Source of the DNA: Sphingomonas phyllosphaerae FA2
GTDB taxonomy: Bacteria; Pseudomonadota; Alphaproteobacteria; Sphingomonadales; Sphingomonadaceae
DNA: 64,000 bases
Direction: 5' to 3'
NCBI RefSeq assembly: GCF_000427645.1
Contig: NZ_KE386571.1
Span: forward strand, 3,536,737 to 3,600,736
The position numbers and the translations under genes are program-made. A model generated the notes under the pieces. The model saw only the letters and a program-made list of their open reading frames with translations, searched no databases and was not told where the DNA came from. Of the stretch, positions 25,817 through 34,947 are shown one piece after another. Position 1 is the first letter of the stretch, and every line of letters starts with the position of its first letter.

Positions 25817-25902
25817 CCGTCGCCCCGGACTTGATCCGGGGCCCCGCTACTTCTTCTATGTGGAAAGAAAAAGCGGGATCCCGGATCAAGTCCGGGATGA
25901 CG
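25817..25902. repeat. REP family B pair overlapping the mobA 3' end
   Basis: Left arm CCGTCGCCCCGGACTTGATC... from 25817 and right arm ending 25902 (GTCCGGGATGACG) are inverted copies with a few differences. The right arm holds the stop codon of mobA on the minus strand. Confidence 0.88.
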
Positions 25903-26419
25903 ATAGGTTGGTGAGATCGTCCGGGGTGTTGATGTTGGCGAGCATCACGCCGGGCAGGACCGCCGAAGCGCCGATCGTCTCCGCCCAGCGGCGGATCGCG
26001 CGGGGCTTGTCGGCGAGCAGATGCGCGAGCAGCGGCTCGGCGAGAATGGCCGGCCACAGCCCGACCGTCGGCGCTTCCGCGGCATAGGCGGGCGCAGCGA
26101 CGCGTAGCGCGGCGACGACCTCAAGAGGCAGGAACGGCGTGTCGCAGGCGGTGGACAGCACCGCGTCGAAGCCGTGATCTGCGGCGTAGGCGAGCGCGCC
26201 CGCGATCCCGCCGAGCGGGCCGAGGTCCGAGACGGGCAGGTCGGGAATGCACGTGACAGGCGCATCGGTGCGGCCGACGACGACGATCGTGTCGCAATGC
26301 AGGGTGATGCTGGCGATCGCATGATCGAGCAGCGCGCGTCCGTCGAGCGCGGCCAGCGCCTTGTCGCTGCCGAAGCGGGTCGCGCGGCCCCCGGCAAGGA
26401 CGGCACCCAGCACTTTCAT
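25886..26419 (-). CDS. mobA: Molybdenum cofactor guanylyltransferase (MobA family)
   Basis: A 177-residue nucleotidyltransferase with the N-terminal GTP-binding motif LAGGRATRFGSDKAL, the metal-binding segment LSTACDTPFLP and a GPLGGIAGAL loop, as in MobA, which attaches GMP to molybdopterin to give the guanine dinucleotide cofactor. It is slightly shorter than E. coli MobA (about 194). The C-terminal residues NLSSSRT and the stop codon come from a REP family B arm (25817-25902), so the ancestral end has been replaced. No molybdoenzyme gene is adjacent. Related NTP-transferases (MocA-type) are a lesser alternative. Confidence 0.85.
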   Translation of the reverse strand: MKVLGAVLAGGRATRFGSDKALAALDGRALLDHAIASITLHCDTIVVVGRTDAPVTCIPDLPVSDLGPLGGIAGALAYAADHGFDAVLSTACDTPFLPLEVVAALRVAAPAYAAEAPTVGLWPAILAEPLLAHLLADKPRAIRRWAETIGASAVLPGVMLANINTPDDLTNLSSSRT

Positions 26420-26474
26420 GAAGCGGAGAAGAGCGGCGATCCGCCCCCCGTCAGAGGGGCGGTATGCCGATGGG

Positions 26475-26561
26475 TCAGAGCGTGGTGAACACGACGCCGA
26501 CCACCAGCGCCTGAGCCGCGAGAACCAGCACGGTGCTGGCCGCGGTTTCGAACATACGCAT
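26475..26561 (-). CDS. Small hydrophobic protein, 28 residues
   Basis: A short minus-strand frame, MRMFETAASTVLVLAAQALV... ending VFTTL, preceded by GGAG at a proper distance from ATG 26561. It is a single predicted membrane helix with a short polar N-terminus. It lies between mobA and purB on the same strand. A perfect 11-base inverted repeat (26573-26600) directly upstream overlaps the ribosome site. No family is recognised; the ribosome site and helix argue for a real membrane peptide. Confidence 0.5.
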   Translation of the reverse strand: MRMFETAASTVLVLAAQALVVGVVFTTL

Positions 26562-26572
26562 GGGGTTGGTCT

Positions 26573-26600
26573 CCGTTTGCCGGGTCATACCGGCAAACGG
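26573..26600 (-). promoter_or_regulatory. Perfect 11-bp inverted repeat at the leader of the 28-residue ORF
   Basis: CCGTTTGCCGG-GTCATA-CCGGCAAACGG forms an uninterrupted 11-bp stem with a 6-base loop. In the minus-strand transcript the 3' arm runs into the GGAG ribosome site (26571-26574), so folding could occlude translation. It could alternatively be a DNA operator. Confidence 0.55.
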
Positions 26601-26761
26601 GCAGATGGAGTTTATTGCTTGACGGCGCAACAATCGAACAACGCATTCGCACTTGCACAAATTGCATCGGTCGATGTGACTGAATTTTAACGATCAGCCT
26701 TTCCGTCACGCCCCCCCCTCTCGCCGCCCCGGCAAATCCGGGACGACGGCAGGAAGCCGTG

Positions 26762-28075
26762 TCAGGCGCTGAACACGCGGTCGAAGATCGTGTCGACATG
26801 GCGGTAGTGGTAGCCGAGGTCGAACTTCTCGTCGATCTCGGCGGTCGAGAGCGCGGCGGTGACTTCGGGATCGGCCTTGAGCAATTCCTGCAACGACAGC
26901 GCGCCATCCGATTCCCATACTTTCATCGCGTTGCGCTGAACGAGGCGATAGGCGTCCTCGCGGCTGACCCCGGCCTGCGTCAGTGCCAGCAGCACGCGCT
27001 GCGAGTGGACCAGCCCGCCCATGCGGTCGAGGTTCTTCTGCATTCGCTCGGGATAGACGAGCAATTTGTCGACCACGCCGGTGAGCCGCGCGAGCGCGAA
27101 ATCGAGCGTGATCGTCGCGTCCGGGCCGATGTAACGCTCGACCGAAGAGTGCGAGATGTCGCGTTCGTGCCACAAAGCGACGTTCTCGAGCGCGGGGGTG
27201 ACGTAACCGCGCACCATTCGGGCGAGGCCGGTGAGATTTTCGGTGAGCACCGGGTTGCGCTTGTGCGGCATCGCCGACGACCCCTTCTGACCGGGCGAGA
27301 AATATTCCTCCGCCTCGAGCACCTCGGTGCGCTGCAGGTGGCGGACCTCGGTCGCGAGCCGCTCGACCGAGCTGGCGATCACGCCAAGCGTCGCGAAATA
27401 CATCGCGTGGCGGTCGCGCGGGATGACCTGCGTCGAGACGGGCTCGATCGCGAGGCCGAGCTTGTCGGCGACATGCGCCTCGACGCGCGGGTCGACGTTG
27501 GCGAAGGTGCCGACCGCGCCCGAGATCGCGCACGTCGCGATGTCCTCGCGTGCCATCGCAAGCCGCGCGCGGTTGCGGCGGAACTCGGCATGGGCCTGCG
27601 CCAGCTTGAGCCCGAAGGTGACCGGCTCGGCATGGATGCCGTGGCTGCGCCCGATCGTCGGGGTCAGCTTGTGCTCCTTGGCGCGGCGCTCCAGCACCTC
27701 GAGCAGCCGGTCGAGGTCGGCGAGCAGGATGTCCGAGGCGCGCGCGAGCTGCACCGACAGCGTGGTGTCGAGCACGTCGGAGGAGGTCATCCCCTGGTGC
27801 ATGAAGCGCGCCTCGTCGCCGACCTGCTCCGCGACCCACGTCAGGAAGGCGATGACGTCATGCTTGGTGACCGCCTCGATCGCGTCGATCGCGGCGACGT
27901 CGATCCGCGGGTTGGTCGCCCACCACGCCCATAGCGCTTCGGCGGCGCTCTTCGGCACCACGCCCAGTTCGGCCAGCGCGTCAGTGGCGTGCGCCTCGAT
28001 CTCGAACCAGATGCGATAGCGCGCCTCCGGCTCCCAGATCGCGGCCATGTCGGGGCGGGAGTAGCGGGGGATCAT
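26762..28075 (-). CDS. purB: Adenylosuccinate lyase
   Basis: A 437-residue cytoplasmic enzyme of the fumarase/aspartase superfamily that cleaves SAICAR and adenylosuccinate in purine synthesis. It opens MIPRYSRPDMAAIWEPEARY and carries the substrate loop signature SSAMPHKRNP, with the TSSDVLDT (QGMTSSDV) and GRSHGIHAEPVTFG motifs of the active site. Length matches the short alphaproteobacterial/Bacillus-type PurB. It is monocistronic here, with a 160-base AT-richer stretch downstream before the small ORF. Start ATG 28075 fits the family N-terminus. Confidence 0.97.
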   Translation of the reverse strand: MIPRYSRPDMAAIWEPEARYRIWFEIEAHATDALAELGVVPKSAAEALWAWWATNPRIDVAAIDAIEAVTKHDVIAFLTWVAEQVGDEARFMHQGMTSSDVLDTTLSVQLARASDILLADLDRLLEVLERRAKEHKLTPTIGRSHGIHAEPVTFGLKLAQAHAEFRRNRARLAMAREDIATCAISGAVGTFANVDPRVEAHVADKLGLAIEPVSTQVIPRDRHAMYFATLGVIASSVERLATEVRHLQRTEVLEAEEYFSPGQKGSSAMPHKRNPVLTENLTGLARMVRGYVTPALENVALWHERDISHSSVERYIGPDATITLDFALARLTGVVDKLLVYPERMQKNLDRMGGLVHSQRVLLALTQAGVSREDAYRLVQRNAMKVWESDGALSLQELLKADPEVTAALSTAEIDEKFDLGYHYRHVDTIFDRVFSA

Positions 28076-28314
28076 GCGCGCGGTCCTTCAAGGAATAAGG
28101 GAGTCGGCGCGCGGGTAGCAGCGTGGGGGCGGGCGGGCAAATTCGGGCGGGCGTCGGTGCGAGCGGAGCGACGCAATCCCGCCAGCCCGGTGCACGCCGG
28201 CAGGCCGGACAGTGTGGCGGTGGTCGCGCCCGGCGCTTCCTCCACCGGGCCGTCGGTGCCGGCGCGCGCCTCGATCTGTGCGGCGTCTTCATGGACTGGA
28301 AACCTGCACCTGCC

Positions 28315-28689
28315 ATGGCCGCGACCATGTATTCGTTCCAATTCGATCCCATGGCGGACCTGCTGGAGATCCGCTGGCACCGGACGTTCACCCCCGCCGA
28401 CGTTCTGGTTTACAAGCACGAACTGATGCGCCGCTTTCTGGACGCACGCGTCCGGCCCGGTCACCGCCTGATGATCGACATGAGCGCGTGCGGCGCGCAG
28501 ATGCAGGATACGCTGGCGGCGCTGGCGGATCACATGCGGCCGTTTCCGAAGGCGAGCCGCATCGCGATGGTCGCGGTCTCCCCGGTGCTGCGCGCGCAGG
28601 TGCGCCGCGTGATGAAGCAGCCATATATGACGCTGTTCGACGATGTGCAGGCGGCGCGTGCGTGGCTGATGGATGCCGCAGCCGCCTGA
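28315..28689 (+). CDS. STAS/SpoIIAA-like protein of unknown function
   Basis: A 124-residue soluble protein. The pattern YSFQFDPMADLLEIRWHRTFTPADVLVYKHELMRR followed by LMIDMSACGAQMQDTL resembles the beta-alpha-beta fold of SpoIIAA/STAS-like proteins, where the loop before the Ser would carry regulation. The frame is open further upstream but that part overlaps low-homology sequence divergent from purB; starts at 28291, 28315 or 28327 are all possible and none has a strong ribosome site. No partner kinase or phosphatase is adjacent, so a role is not assigned. Confidence 0.7.
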   Translation: MAATMYSFQFDPMADLLEIRWHRTFTPADVLVYKHELMRRFLDARVRPGHRLMIDMSACGAQMQDTLAALADHMRPFPKASRIAMVAVSPVLRAQVRRVMKQPYMTLFDDVQAARAWLMDAAAA

Positions 28690-28802
28690 ACCCCCGCCCC
28701 CCGTTGCTTCGCTACGCGCGCAATGTCGGGGGGGGCAGGGCCGATCGACATTCAGGCCCTTCGCACCGGGTCGGCGTTGTTTTGAACCCGGTCACCCCTG
28801 TT

Positions 28803-28913
28803 CGTCGCCCCGGACCCTACGACAAGCTCAGGAGAGCCTTGATTCGGGGCCCAGCTTCTTCCTGGCGAGCGAAGTGAGAAGAAGCGGGATCCCGGATCAA
28901 GTCCGGGATGACG
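28803..28913. repeat. REP family B pair with a foreign insert in the left arm
   Basis: The right arm (GAAGCGGGATCCCGGATCAAG... to 28913) is normal. The left arm is interrupted after CGTCGCCCCGGAC by about 22 bases containing CTACGACAAGCTCAGG before continuing CTTGATTCGGGGCCC. The rest of the 28690-29004 gap holds no gene that I can see. Confidence 0.8.
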
Positions 28914-29004
28914 GGAGAGGGGGTGAGGTTTCGACTTGATCCGAGGCCTGTTTTTCGGTGGTCGACAAAGAAGCTGGCCGCGGATCAGGGCCAGGGCGAC
29001 GGGC

Positions 29005-30096
29005 CTATGTCAACCGGATCGTTAGCCCCTCGCGCGCGGAGCGGTAGATCGCCTCGACGATGCGGATGTCGCGCAATCCTTCCTCGCCCGAGACGATCGG
29101 TTCGCGCCCGTCGACCACGCATTGCGACAGATGATCGAGCTGCCCGGCGAATTGGGTCTTGCCGGGGCCGGGCGGGGGCGTGATTTCCTGTTCGCGCCCG
29201 TCGCGGCCGGTCCATAGCCGGTTGCCGTCATAGCGGGTGGCGGGTTCCAGCTCGACGCGTCCCTTGCTGCCCATCAGCAGGATGCGGTTCTGGTTGGCCG
29301 AATACATCGACTGGCATCCCGCCAGCGCGCCGGACGGAAATTCGAGCGTCCACTCGATCATGTCCTCGACCTCGCGGAAGCGCGGGTCATTGCGGTCGGT
29401 CGATTCGCGCGCGGTGACGGCGATCGGCTCCTCGCCGGTCATGTAGCGCGCGGCCTGCAGGCTGTAGACGCCCATGTCCATCAGCGACCCGCCGCCCGCC
29501 AGCGCCTTCTTCAACCGCCACGCATTGGGATCGCCAGCGGTGAAGCCATGTTCGGAGCGGACATAGCGGATCTTGCCGGTGTCGGGTTGTTTCGCCAGCC
29601 GCATCGCCGCGATGTTCGTCGCCTCGAAATGGCAGCGATAGCCGATCATCAGCTTGCGCTTGGCGGCCTTGCACGCGGCGATCATCGCCTCGCATTCCGC
29701 GACCGAGATCGCCATCGGCTTTTCGCACATCACATGCTTGCCGGCCTTGGCGGCGCGGATCGTATATTCGGCGTGCATCGAATTGGGCAGGCAGACATAG
29801 ACGATGTCGACATCCGGGTTGTCGCGGATGCTGTCGAAATTGGCGTAGGAATAAATCGCCTTGTCCGACAGGCCATGTTCGGCGGCGACCTTCTTCGCCT
29901 TTGCCGCGTCGCCGCTGACCACCGCCGCCAGCCGGCTGTGCGTGCAATTCTTGAACTCGGGGATGATCCTGCCGAGGCCATAGCCGCCGAGCCCGACGAT
30001 CGCATAGCCGAGCTTACGCTGCGACGGCTGTGCGCAGGCCCCTCCCGCCACCAGCAACGGCGCGGCCGCGATAAGCGTGCGGCGTCCGATCTCCAT
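29005..30096 (-). CDS. Exported Gfo/Idh/MocA-family oxidoreductase
   Basis: A 363-residue NAD(P)-dependent dehydrogenase of the glucose-fructose oxidoreductase type. The N-terminus MEIGRRTLIAAAPLLVAGGAC looks like a twin-arginine signal with a double-Arg motif, so the enzyme would be exported folded with its cofactor. The Rossmann motif is IVGLGGYGLG, and the family signature CEKPMA contains the catalytic Lys. ATG 30096 follows GGGAGG; an in-frame GTG at 30102 is less likely. Substrate is probably a sugar or inositol derivative, but no pathway genes are adjacent. It is the last gene before the cobalamin block. Confidence 0.9.
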   Translation of the reverse strand: MEIGRRTLIAAAPLLVAGGACAQPSQRKLGYAIVGLGGYGLGRIIPEFKNCTHSRLAAVVSGDAAKAKKVAAEHGLSDKAIYSYANFDSIRDNPDVDIVYVCLPNSMHAEYTIRAAKAGKHVMCEKPMAISVAECEAMIAACKAAKRKLMIGYRCHFEATNIAAMRLAKQPDTGKIRYVRSEHGFTAGDPNAWRLKKALAGGGSLMDMGVYSLQAARYMTGEEPIAVTARESTDRNDPRFREVEDMIEWTLEFPSGALAGCQSMYSANQNRILLMGSKGRVELEPATRYDGNRLWTGRDGREQEITPPPGPGKTQFAGQLDHLSQCVVDGREPIVSGEEGLRDIRIVEAIYRSAREGLTIRLT

Positions 30097-30157
30097 CCTC
30101 ACCTCCCTGAATTATCGCGAGCAGGCTGCGGATCGCGGGCCGCAATGTCAACGCGTT

Positions 30158-30673
30158 CTATTTCAACGTCATAGGTAAGCCCGCCACCACCAGATCGACG
30201 CGGTCGGCGATGGCGGCGACGCGCTGGTTGACCCGGCCCGCCACGTCGCGGAAGCGTCGGGCGAGCGCATTGTCGGGGACGATGCCCCAGCCGACCTCGT
30301 TGGAAACGAGGATGATGTGCGCGCGTGATTGCGCCAGCGCGGCGACGAGCGCGTCGGTCGCGGCGTCGATGTCGGCATCGGCGAGCAGCAGGTTCGAGGT
30401 CCAGAGCGTCAGGCAATCGACCAGCAGCACGCCGTCGCCGACCGCCGCGATTGTCTCCGCGAGCGCGAGCGGGGCCTCGATCGTCGCCCATGCGGCGCTG
30501 CGGTCGGCGCGGTGGTGCGCGATCCGCTCCGCCATTTCGGCATCGAACGCCTGCGCGGTGGCGACGAACCGCCACGGCGCGGCGCACGCCTCCGCCAGCG
30601 CCTGTGCATGGCGGCTCTTGCCCGAGCGCGCGCCGCCCAGCACCAGTCGGATGCGCCAGGGATCGTCGGTCAT
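30158..30673 (-). CDS. cobU: Adenosylcobinamide kinase / adenosylcobinamide-phosphate guanylyltransferase
   Basis: A 171-residue bifunctional enzyme with the P-loop LVLGGARSGKSRHAQ, the LLVDCLTLW box and the VSNEVGWGIVPDN motif. It phosphorylates adenosylcobinamide and then attaches GMP, activating it for nucleotide-loop assembly. It diverges from the decarboxylase gene that starts 64 bases away, so the two probably share a control region. I see no riboswitch in that short gap. Length matches the family. Confidence 0.95.
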   Translation of the reverse strand: MTDDPWRIRLVLGGARSGKSRHAQALAEACAAPWRFVATAQAFDAEMAERIAHHRADRSAAWATIEAPLALAETIAAVGDGVLLVDCLTLWTSNLLLADADIDAATDALVAALAQSRAHIILVSNEVGWGIVPDNALARRFRDVAGRVNQRVAAIADRVDLVVAGLPMTLK

Positions 30674-30737
30674 CTTGGTCCTTGCCTGTCGCCATGCTAT
30701 TGCGGATGGAGGCGATCCTTGCCGTAATTCGAGGCCC

Positions 30738-31727
30738 ATGTCGCGCGATCTGACCTTCCACGGCGGCCGTATCGAAGCTGCGGCCCGGCTGTATCCCGAC
30801 GCGCCGCGCCCGTGGCTGGACCTGTCGACGGGGATCAACCCCTATGCGTGGACGCCGCCGGCGGGGGTGGCGATCGACCAGCACCGGCTGCCATCGGGTG
30901 AGGCGCTGGCGGAGCTGCTGGCGGCGGCGGGCGCGGCGTTCGGGTTTGCGGGTGCGCTGGCGGCGGTGCCGGGGAGCGAGCTGGCGCTGCGGCTGCTGGC
31001 GACGCTCGATCTGCCGCGACCGTGGCATGTGGTGACGCCTTGTTATCGCACGCATCGCGACGCGTTGCCGGGCGCCGAGGCGATTGCGGCGGCGCGGATC
31101 GAAGCGGTGGCGGCGGGCGGTGGGACGGTGCTGCTCGCCAACCCCAACAATCCGGACGGGCGGCTGATCGCGCCTGACGTGTTGCTGTCGGTTGCGCGGA
31201 CGCTGGGGGAGCGCGGCGGGATGCTGATCGTCGACGAGGCGTTTGCGGATGCGCTGGCGGGGGCGAGCGTGTTGCCGTTGCTGCGCGCGGACGATCCGGT
31301 CGTGGTGCTGCGGTCGTTCGGGAAGTTCTACGGATTGGCTGGGGTGCGGCTGGGGTTCGTGGGCGGTGAGCGATCGGTGGTGGCGCGGATCGCGGCGCTG
31401 CTGGGGGACTGGCCGGTGTCGGCGACGGCGCTGGCGTATGGCGCGGCGGCGTATCGCGACGTGGCATGGGCGGAGCGGATGCGGTTGCGGCTGGTGGCAG
31501 AGGCGGTCGATCTCGATGCGTTGCTGGCCGAGCGCGGGTTGATGGCGCGTGGCGCGTGTCCGTTGTTCCGGCTGGTCGAGATTGAAGATGCGGGGGCGGT
31601 GTTTGCGCGGCTCGCGGCGGCCGGTGTTCTGACGCGGCCGTTCGAGGAGCGGCCGGATTTGCTGCGGCTCGGCCTGCCGGGCGCGGGGTTCGGGCGGTTG
31701 GAAGCCGCCTTGGCCGCCGATGGCTGA
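30738..31727 (+). CDS. cobD: Threonine-phosphate decarboxylase (CobC/CobD family, PLP-dependent)
   Basis: A 329-residue fold-type I PLP enzyme of the histidinol-phosphate aminotransferase group. It begins with the characteristic FHGGRIEAAARLYP and DLSTGINPYAWTP, has NPNNPDGRL, LIVDEAFAD for the pyridine-nitrogen Asp, and LRSFGKFYGLAGVRLGF with the PLP Lys. It makes (R)-1-aminopropan-2-yl phosphate, the linker attached by the next gene product. Named cobC in Pseudomonas nomenclature and cobD in Salmonella. It overlaps cbiB by 8 bases, as part of a three-gene operon. Confidence 0.94.
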   Translation: MSRDLTFHGGRIEAAARLYPDAPRPWLDLSTGINPYAWTPPAGVAIDQHRLPSGEALAELLAAAGAAFGFAGALAAVPGSELALRLLATLDLPRPWHVVTPCYRTHRDALPGAEAIAAARIEAVAAGGGTVLLANPNNPDGRLIAPDVLLSVARTLGERGGMLIVDEAFADALAGASVLPLLRADDPVVVLRSFGKFYGLAGVRLGFVGGERSVVARIAALLGDWPVSATALAYGAAAYRDVAWAERMRLRLVAEAVDLDALLAERGLMARGACPLFRLVEIEDAGAVFARLAAAGVLTRPFEERPDLLRLGLPGAGFGRLEAALAADG

Positions 31728-32643
31728 GCCGGTCGCGCTGGCGGCGCTGGCGATCGACGTCGCGGTCGGTTGGCCGGCGTGGCTGTATGCGCGGGTCGGG
31801 CATCCGGTCGGCGCGATCGCGAGGGTGATCGGGGCGCTGGAAAAGTGGTGGAATCGTCCGGGGTTGCCGCGTCGGCTGCTTGGCGTCGCGACGATTGCGA
31901 TTGTGGTGGCGCTGACGATTGTTGTCGCGCTGCTTGCCGAATGGGGTGTGCGGGCGCTTGGGTTCGGTTGGGCTGGGGTGGCGCTGCTGGCGTGGCCGGG
32001 GCTGGCGCAGCGGAGCCTCTACGTGCACGTCCGGCCGGTCGCCTTGGCACTGGCGCGGGGCGACCTGCCCGTGGCGCGGAGTGCGGTGGCGATGATCGTC
32101 GGGCGCGACACGGCGACGCTGGATCAGGCGGGGGTGGCGCGCGCGGCGATCGAGAGTCTGGCTGAGAGCTTTTGCGATGGGGTCGCCGCGCCGCTTTTCT
32201 GGTTGCTGGTCGGGGGCTTGCCGGGATTGTGGGCGTATAAGGCGGTCAATACCGCCGATAGCCTGATCGGGCATCGCGAGGAACGCTGGCGGGATTTCGG
32301 CTGGGCGGCGGCGCGGCTGGACGATGTCGCCAATCTGCTGCCGGCGCGTGTGGGGGCGGTGTTGATCTGCGTGGCCGGCGGGGGCGGGTGGCGGGTGATG
32401 TGGCGTGATGCGCGCAACCATGCCTCGCCGAACGCCGGCTGGACGGAGGCGGCGATGGCGGGGGTGCTCGGGCTGCGGCTCGCGGGGCCGATCGCCTATG
32501 ACGGCGTCATCGCGGACAAATCGTGGATCGGGGACGGGCGCGCGGCGGCGTGCGCCGACGATGTGCGGCGCGCGCTGGCGGTGTACGGCCGCGCGTGCGG
32601 ATTGTTGTGGGTTCTGGCGGGGATAGCGGCATGGGCAAGCTGA
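31720..32643 (+). CDS. cbiB: Adenosylcobinamide-phosphate synthase
   Basis: A 307-residue membrane protein with several hydrophobic helices. Family motifs include [20 protein letters not shown] near the start, [57 protein letters not shown] and the C-terminal [11 protein letters not shown]. It links aminopropanol or its phosphate to adenosylcobyric acid, giving cobinamide (phosphate), at the cytoplasmic membrane. Called CobD in Pseudomonas nomenclature. It overlaps the preceding decarboxylase by 8 bases and the following cobQ by 13. Confidence 0.95.
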   Translation: MAEPVALAALAIDVAVGWPAWLYARVGHPVGAIARVIGALEKWWNRPGLPRRLLGVATIAIVVALTIVVALLAEWGVRALGFGWAGVALLAWPGLAQRSLYVHVRPVALALARGDLPVARSAVAMIVGRDTATLDQAGVARAAIESLAESFCDGVAAPLFWLLVGGLPGLWAYKAVNTADSLIGHREERWRDFGWAAARLDDVANLLPARVGAVLICVAGGGGWRVMWRDARNHASPNAGWTEAAMAGVLGLRLAGPIAYDGVIADKSWIGDGRAAACADDVRRALAVYGRACGLLWVLAGIAAWAS

Positions 32644-34085
32644 TGCTGCAGGGGACCGGCTCCGACGTCGGCAAGTCGGTGCTGGTCGCGGGTCTGTGCC
32701 GTGCCTATGCCAATCGCGGGCTGACGGTGCGGCCATTCAAGCCGCAGAATATGTCGACCAATGCGGCGGTTACCGCGGATGGCGGCGAGATCGGGCGCGC
32801 GCAGGCGACGCAGGCGATCGCTGCGCGGGTCGCGCCGCATGTCGACATGAATCCGGTGCTGCTCAAGCCGCAGGGTGACCGCACCTCGCAGCTGATCGTG
32901 CGCGGGAAGATGCGCGGGACGCTGGCGGCGGCGCGGTGGCGCAAGGGGCGGGAGGGGTTGCTCGCCGAGGTGCTGGACAGCTTCAACACGCTGGAACGAC
33001 AGGCCGATCTGGTGTTGGTCGAGGGGGCGGGGTCGCCGGCCGAGATCAATCTGCGTGCGGGCGATATCGCGAACATGGGGTTCGCGCGCGCCGCCAATGT
33101 GCCGGTGGTGCTGGTCGGCGATATCGATCGCGGCGGGGTGATCGCGTCGCTGGTGGGGACGCGCGCGGTGCTCGACGCCGAGGATGCGGCGATGGTGCGG
33201 GGCTTCATTATCAATCGGTTCCGGGGCGATCCGGCGCTGTTCGATGACGGTTATCGCGCGATCGAGGCGCGGAGCGGGTGGCGCGGGTTCGGGGTGGTGC
33301 CGTGGCTGACGGACGCGGCGCGGCTGCCGAGCGAGGATGGGGTGGTGCTGGAGCGCGCGCGGGCGCGGCCAGGCGGTAGGGTGTTGGTGGCGTGCCCGGT
33401 GACGCGGCATATCGCCAACTTCGACGATCTCGATCCACTGCGGCTCGATCCCACGATCGAGGTGGCGATGATTCCGCCGGGATCTCCGTTACCTGCGGAG
33501 GCGGCGCTGGTGGTGCTGCCGGGGTCGAAGGCGACGATCGCCGACCTTGTCTTCATCCGCGAGCAGGGCTGGGACATCGACTTGCTCGCGCATCGGCGCA
33601 GGGGCGGCGCGGTGCTGGGGCTGTGCGGCGGGTATCAGATGCTCGGGCGGACGGTCGCCGATCCGTTGGGGTTGGAGGGGCCGGCGGGGAGCGTGGCGGG
33701 GCTCGGGCTGCTGGCGGTCGATACCGTACTGGGGGGCAGCAAAATGCTGCGCGAGGTGCGCGGGGTGGCGCGCGGCGCGCCGTTTCATGGCTATGAAATG
33801 CACCTCGGTGCCACGACCGGCGCGGATACGGCGCGGGCGGTGGCGCGCTATGACGACGGGGGACACGATGGCGCGACGAGCGCCGACGGGCTGGTCGCCG
33901 GTACCTATGTCCACGGGCTGTTCGGGCTGGCGGCGCAGCGGCGCGCGTGGCTGGCGGCGGCGGGAGACGGGCCGGATCACGCCGCGTCGGTCGATGCCGC
34001 GCTGGACGCGATCGCGGCGGCGCTGGAGCGGCATCTCGATCTGGACGCGTTGCTCGCGGTCGCGCGTGGATCAGCCGCAGAGTAA
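32631..34085 (+). CDS. cobQ: Cobyric acid synthase
   Basis: A 484-residue glutamine-dependent amidotransferase. The N-terminal ATPase part starts [20 protein letters not shown] and includes [13 protein letters not shown] and [14 protein letters not shown]. The C-terminal class I glutaminase-like domain has the nucleophile in [11 protein letters not shown] and the histidine in GTYVHGLFG. It amidates four carboxylates of adenosylcobyrinic acid a,c-diamide. ATG 32631 is chosen since homology begins there. Its presence implies that the cell makes or imports an incomplete corrinoid, because ring-building genes are not in the window. The tail overlaps convergent cobS by 15 bases. Confidence 0.96.
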   Translation: MGKLMLQGTGSDVGKSVLVAGLCRAYANRGLTVRPFKPQNMSTNAAVTADGGEIGRAQATQAIAARVAPHVDMNPVLLKPQGDRTSQLIVRGKMRGTLAAARWRKGREGLLAEVLDSFNTLERQADLVLVEGAGSPAEINLRAGDIANMGFARAANVPVVLVGDIDRGGVIASLVGTRAVLDAEDAAMVRGFIINRFRGDPALFDDGYRAIEARSGWRGFGVVPWLTDAARLPSEDGVVLERARARPGGRVLVACPVTRHIANFDDLDPLRLDPTIEVAMIPPGSPLPAEAALVVLPGSKATIADLVFIREQGWDIDLLAHRRRGGAVLGLCGGYQMLGRTVADPLGLEGPAGSVAGLGLLAVDTVLGGSKMLREVRGVARGAPFHGYEMHLGATTGADTARAVARYDDGGHDGATSADGLVAGTYVHGLFGLAAQRRAWLAAAGDGPDHAASVDAALDAIAAALERHLDLDALLAVARGSAAE

Positions 34086-34769
34086 GGCGGCGAGCAGCGC
34101 GCTTTCGACCAGCTCGATCCCCGCGCCATGCGCGTCGCCGTTGATGCCGCCGAGCCGGTGGCGGCACCATTTGGCATAGATCGCGACGAACAGCGGCGCG
34201 GCGAGCAGCGGCGGGGCGGCGACCGCCGCCAGCGCGAGCAGCGCGAGCCAGCCGGTCAGGTCGCGCGGGCGGACTGCGCTGGCCACCTGCGCGCCGAGCC
34301 CGCTGCCGAGCGGCGGGACCCAGCGCGCCCACGCCAGCGGCGCGATGCGCGCAGCGAACGGGATCAGCGCCACGCGCCAGTCACCGGCGAGCGCGCGGAG
34401 TAGGACGAGCTTGGCGATCAGCTGGAGCGCGATCGCGACGGTGGCGAAGCTGCCGACGTGCGGGTCGCGCAGCACCGCGAGCAGTCGCGTGTGGTCGCCA
34501 TGCGCCGCGCCGACGCCGTCCGCGACATCGCCAAGCCCGTCGAGGTGGAGTGCGCCGGTGACCGCCACCCAGACGACCAGACCCGCGAGCGCGCCGGTCC
34601 ACGGATCGTGCCGCGCGCCGAGCCACGCCGCCGCGGCGACCAGCGCGCCGATCACCGCGCCGACCAACGGGTAGAAGCGGATCGCGGCGGCGAAATCCTG
34701 CTGCGTGCCGGTAGTGCGCGGCACGGGCAAGCGGGTGAGGAAGGCGAAGGCGAGCCAGAGGCGGGTCAT
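34071..34769 (-). CDS. cobS: Adenosylcobinamide-GDP ribazoletransferase (cobalamin synthase)
   Basis: A 232-residue polytopic membrane enzyme that joins alpha-ribazole(-phosphate) to adenosylcobinamide-GDP. The start is typical ([15 protein letters not shown]), followed by the metal-binding [21 protein letters not shown] motif and the C-terminal [16 protein letters not shown]. It acts with CobT, CobU and CobC found nearby. It is convergent with cobQ, their 3' ends overlapping by 15 bases. Upstream lie about 180 bases without a gene. Confidence 0.95.
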   Translation of the reverse strand: MTRLWLAFAFLTRLPVPRTTGTQQDFAAAIRFYPLVGAVIGALVAAAAWLGARHDPWTGALAGLVVWVAVTGALHLDGLGDVADGVGAAHGDHTRLLAVLRDPHVGSFATVAIALQLIAKLVLLRALAGDWRVALIPFAARIAPLAWARWVPPLGSGLGAQVASAVRPRDLTGWLALLALAAVAAPPLLAAPLFVAIYAKWCRHRLGGINGDAHGAGIELVESALLAALLCG

Positions 34770-34947
34770 GGGTTCAGTTCGGCTGACGCGAGTCGTGATG
34801 CAAGGGCGCGGTAGCTTGGCCGTGGATTACGGGAAAATGCATTGGGGAACGACTTTCGGAAAACTTCGCCTCAATGCGTGATGCTGCCGTGAGCGAACCG
34901 CCCTTTTTCCCTTTTGCTGGTTCGTTTTTGGAAAGTGTCGAAGCCGG

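Noticed and set aside
34893..34937. CGAACC...GGTTCGTTTTT stem upstream of cobS as a possible terminator
   Set aside because: The stem is only 6 bp with a long loop, and it would not follow any plus-strand gene except cobQ, whose end overlaps cobS well upstream; too weak to list.
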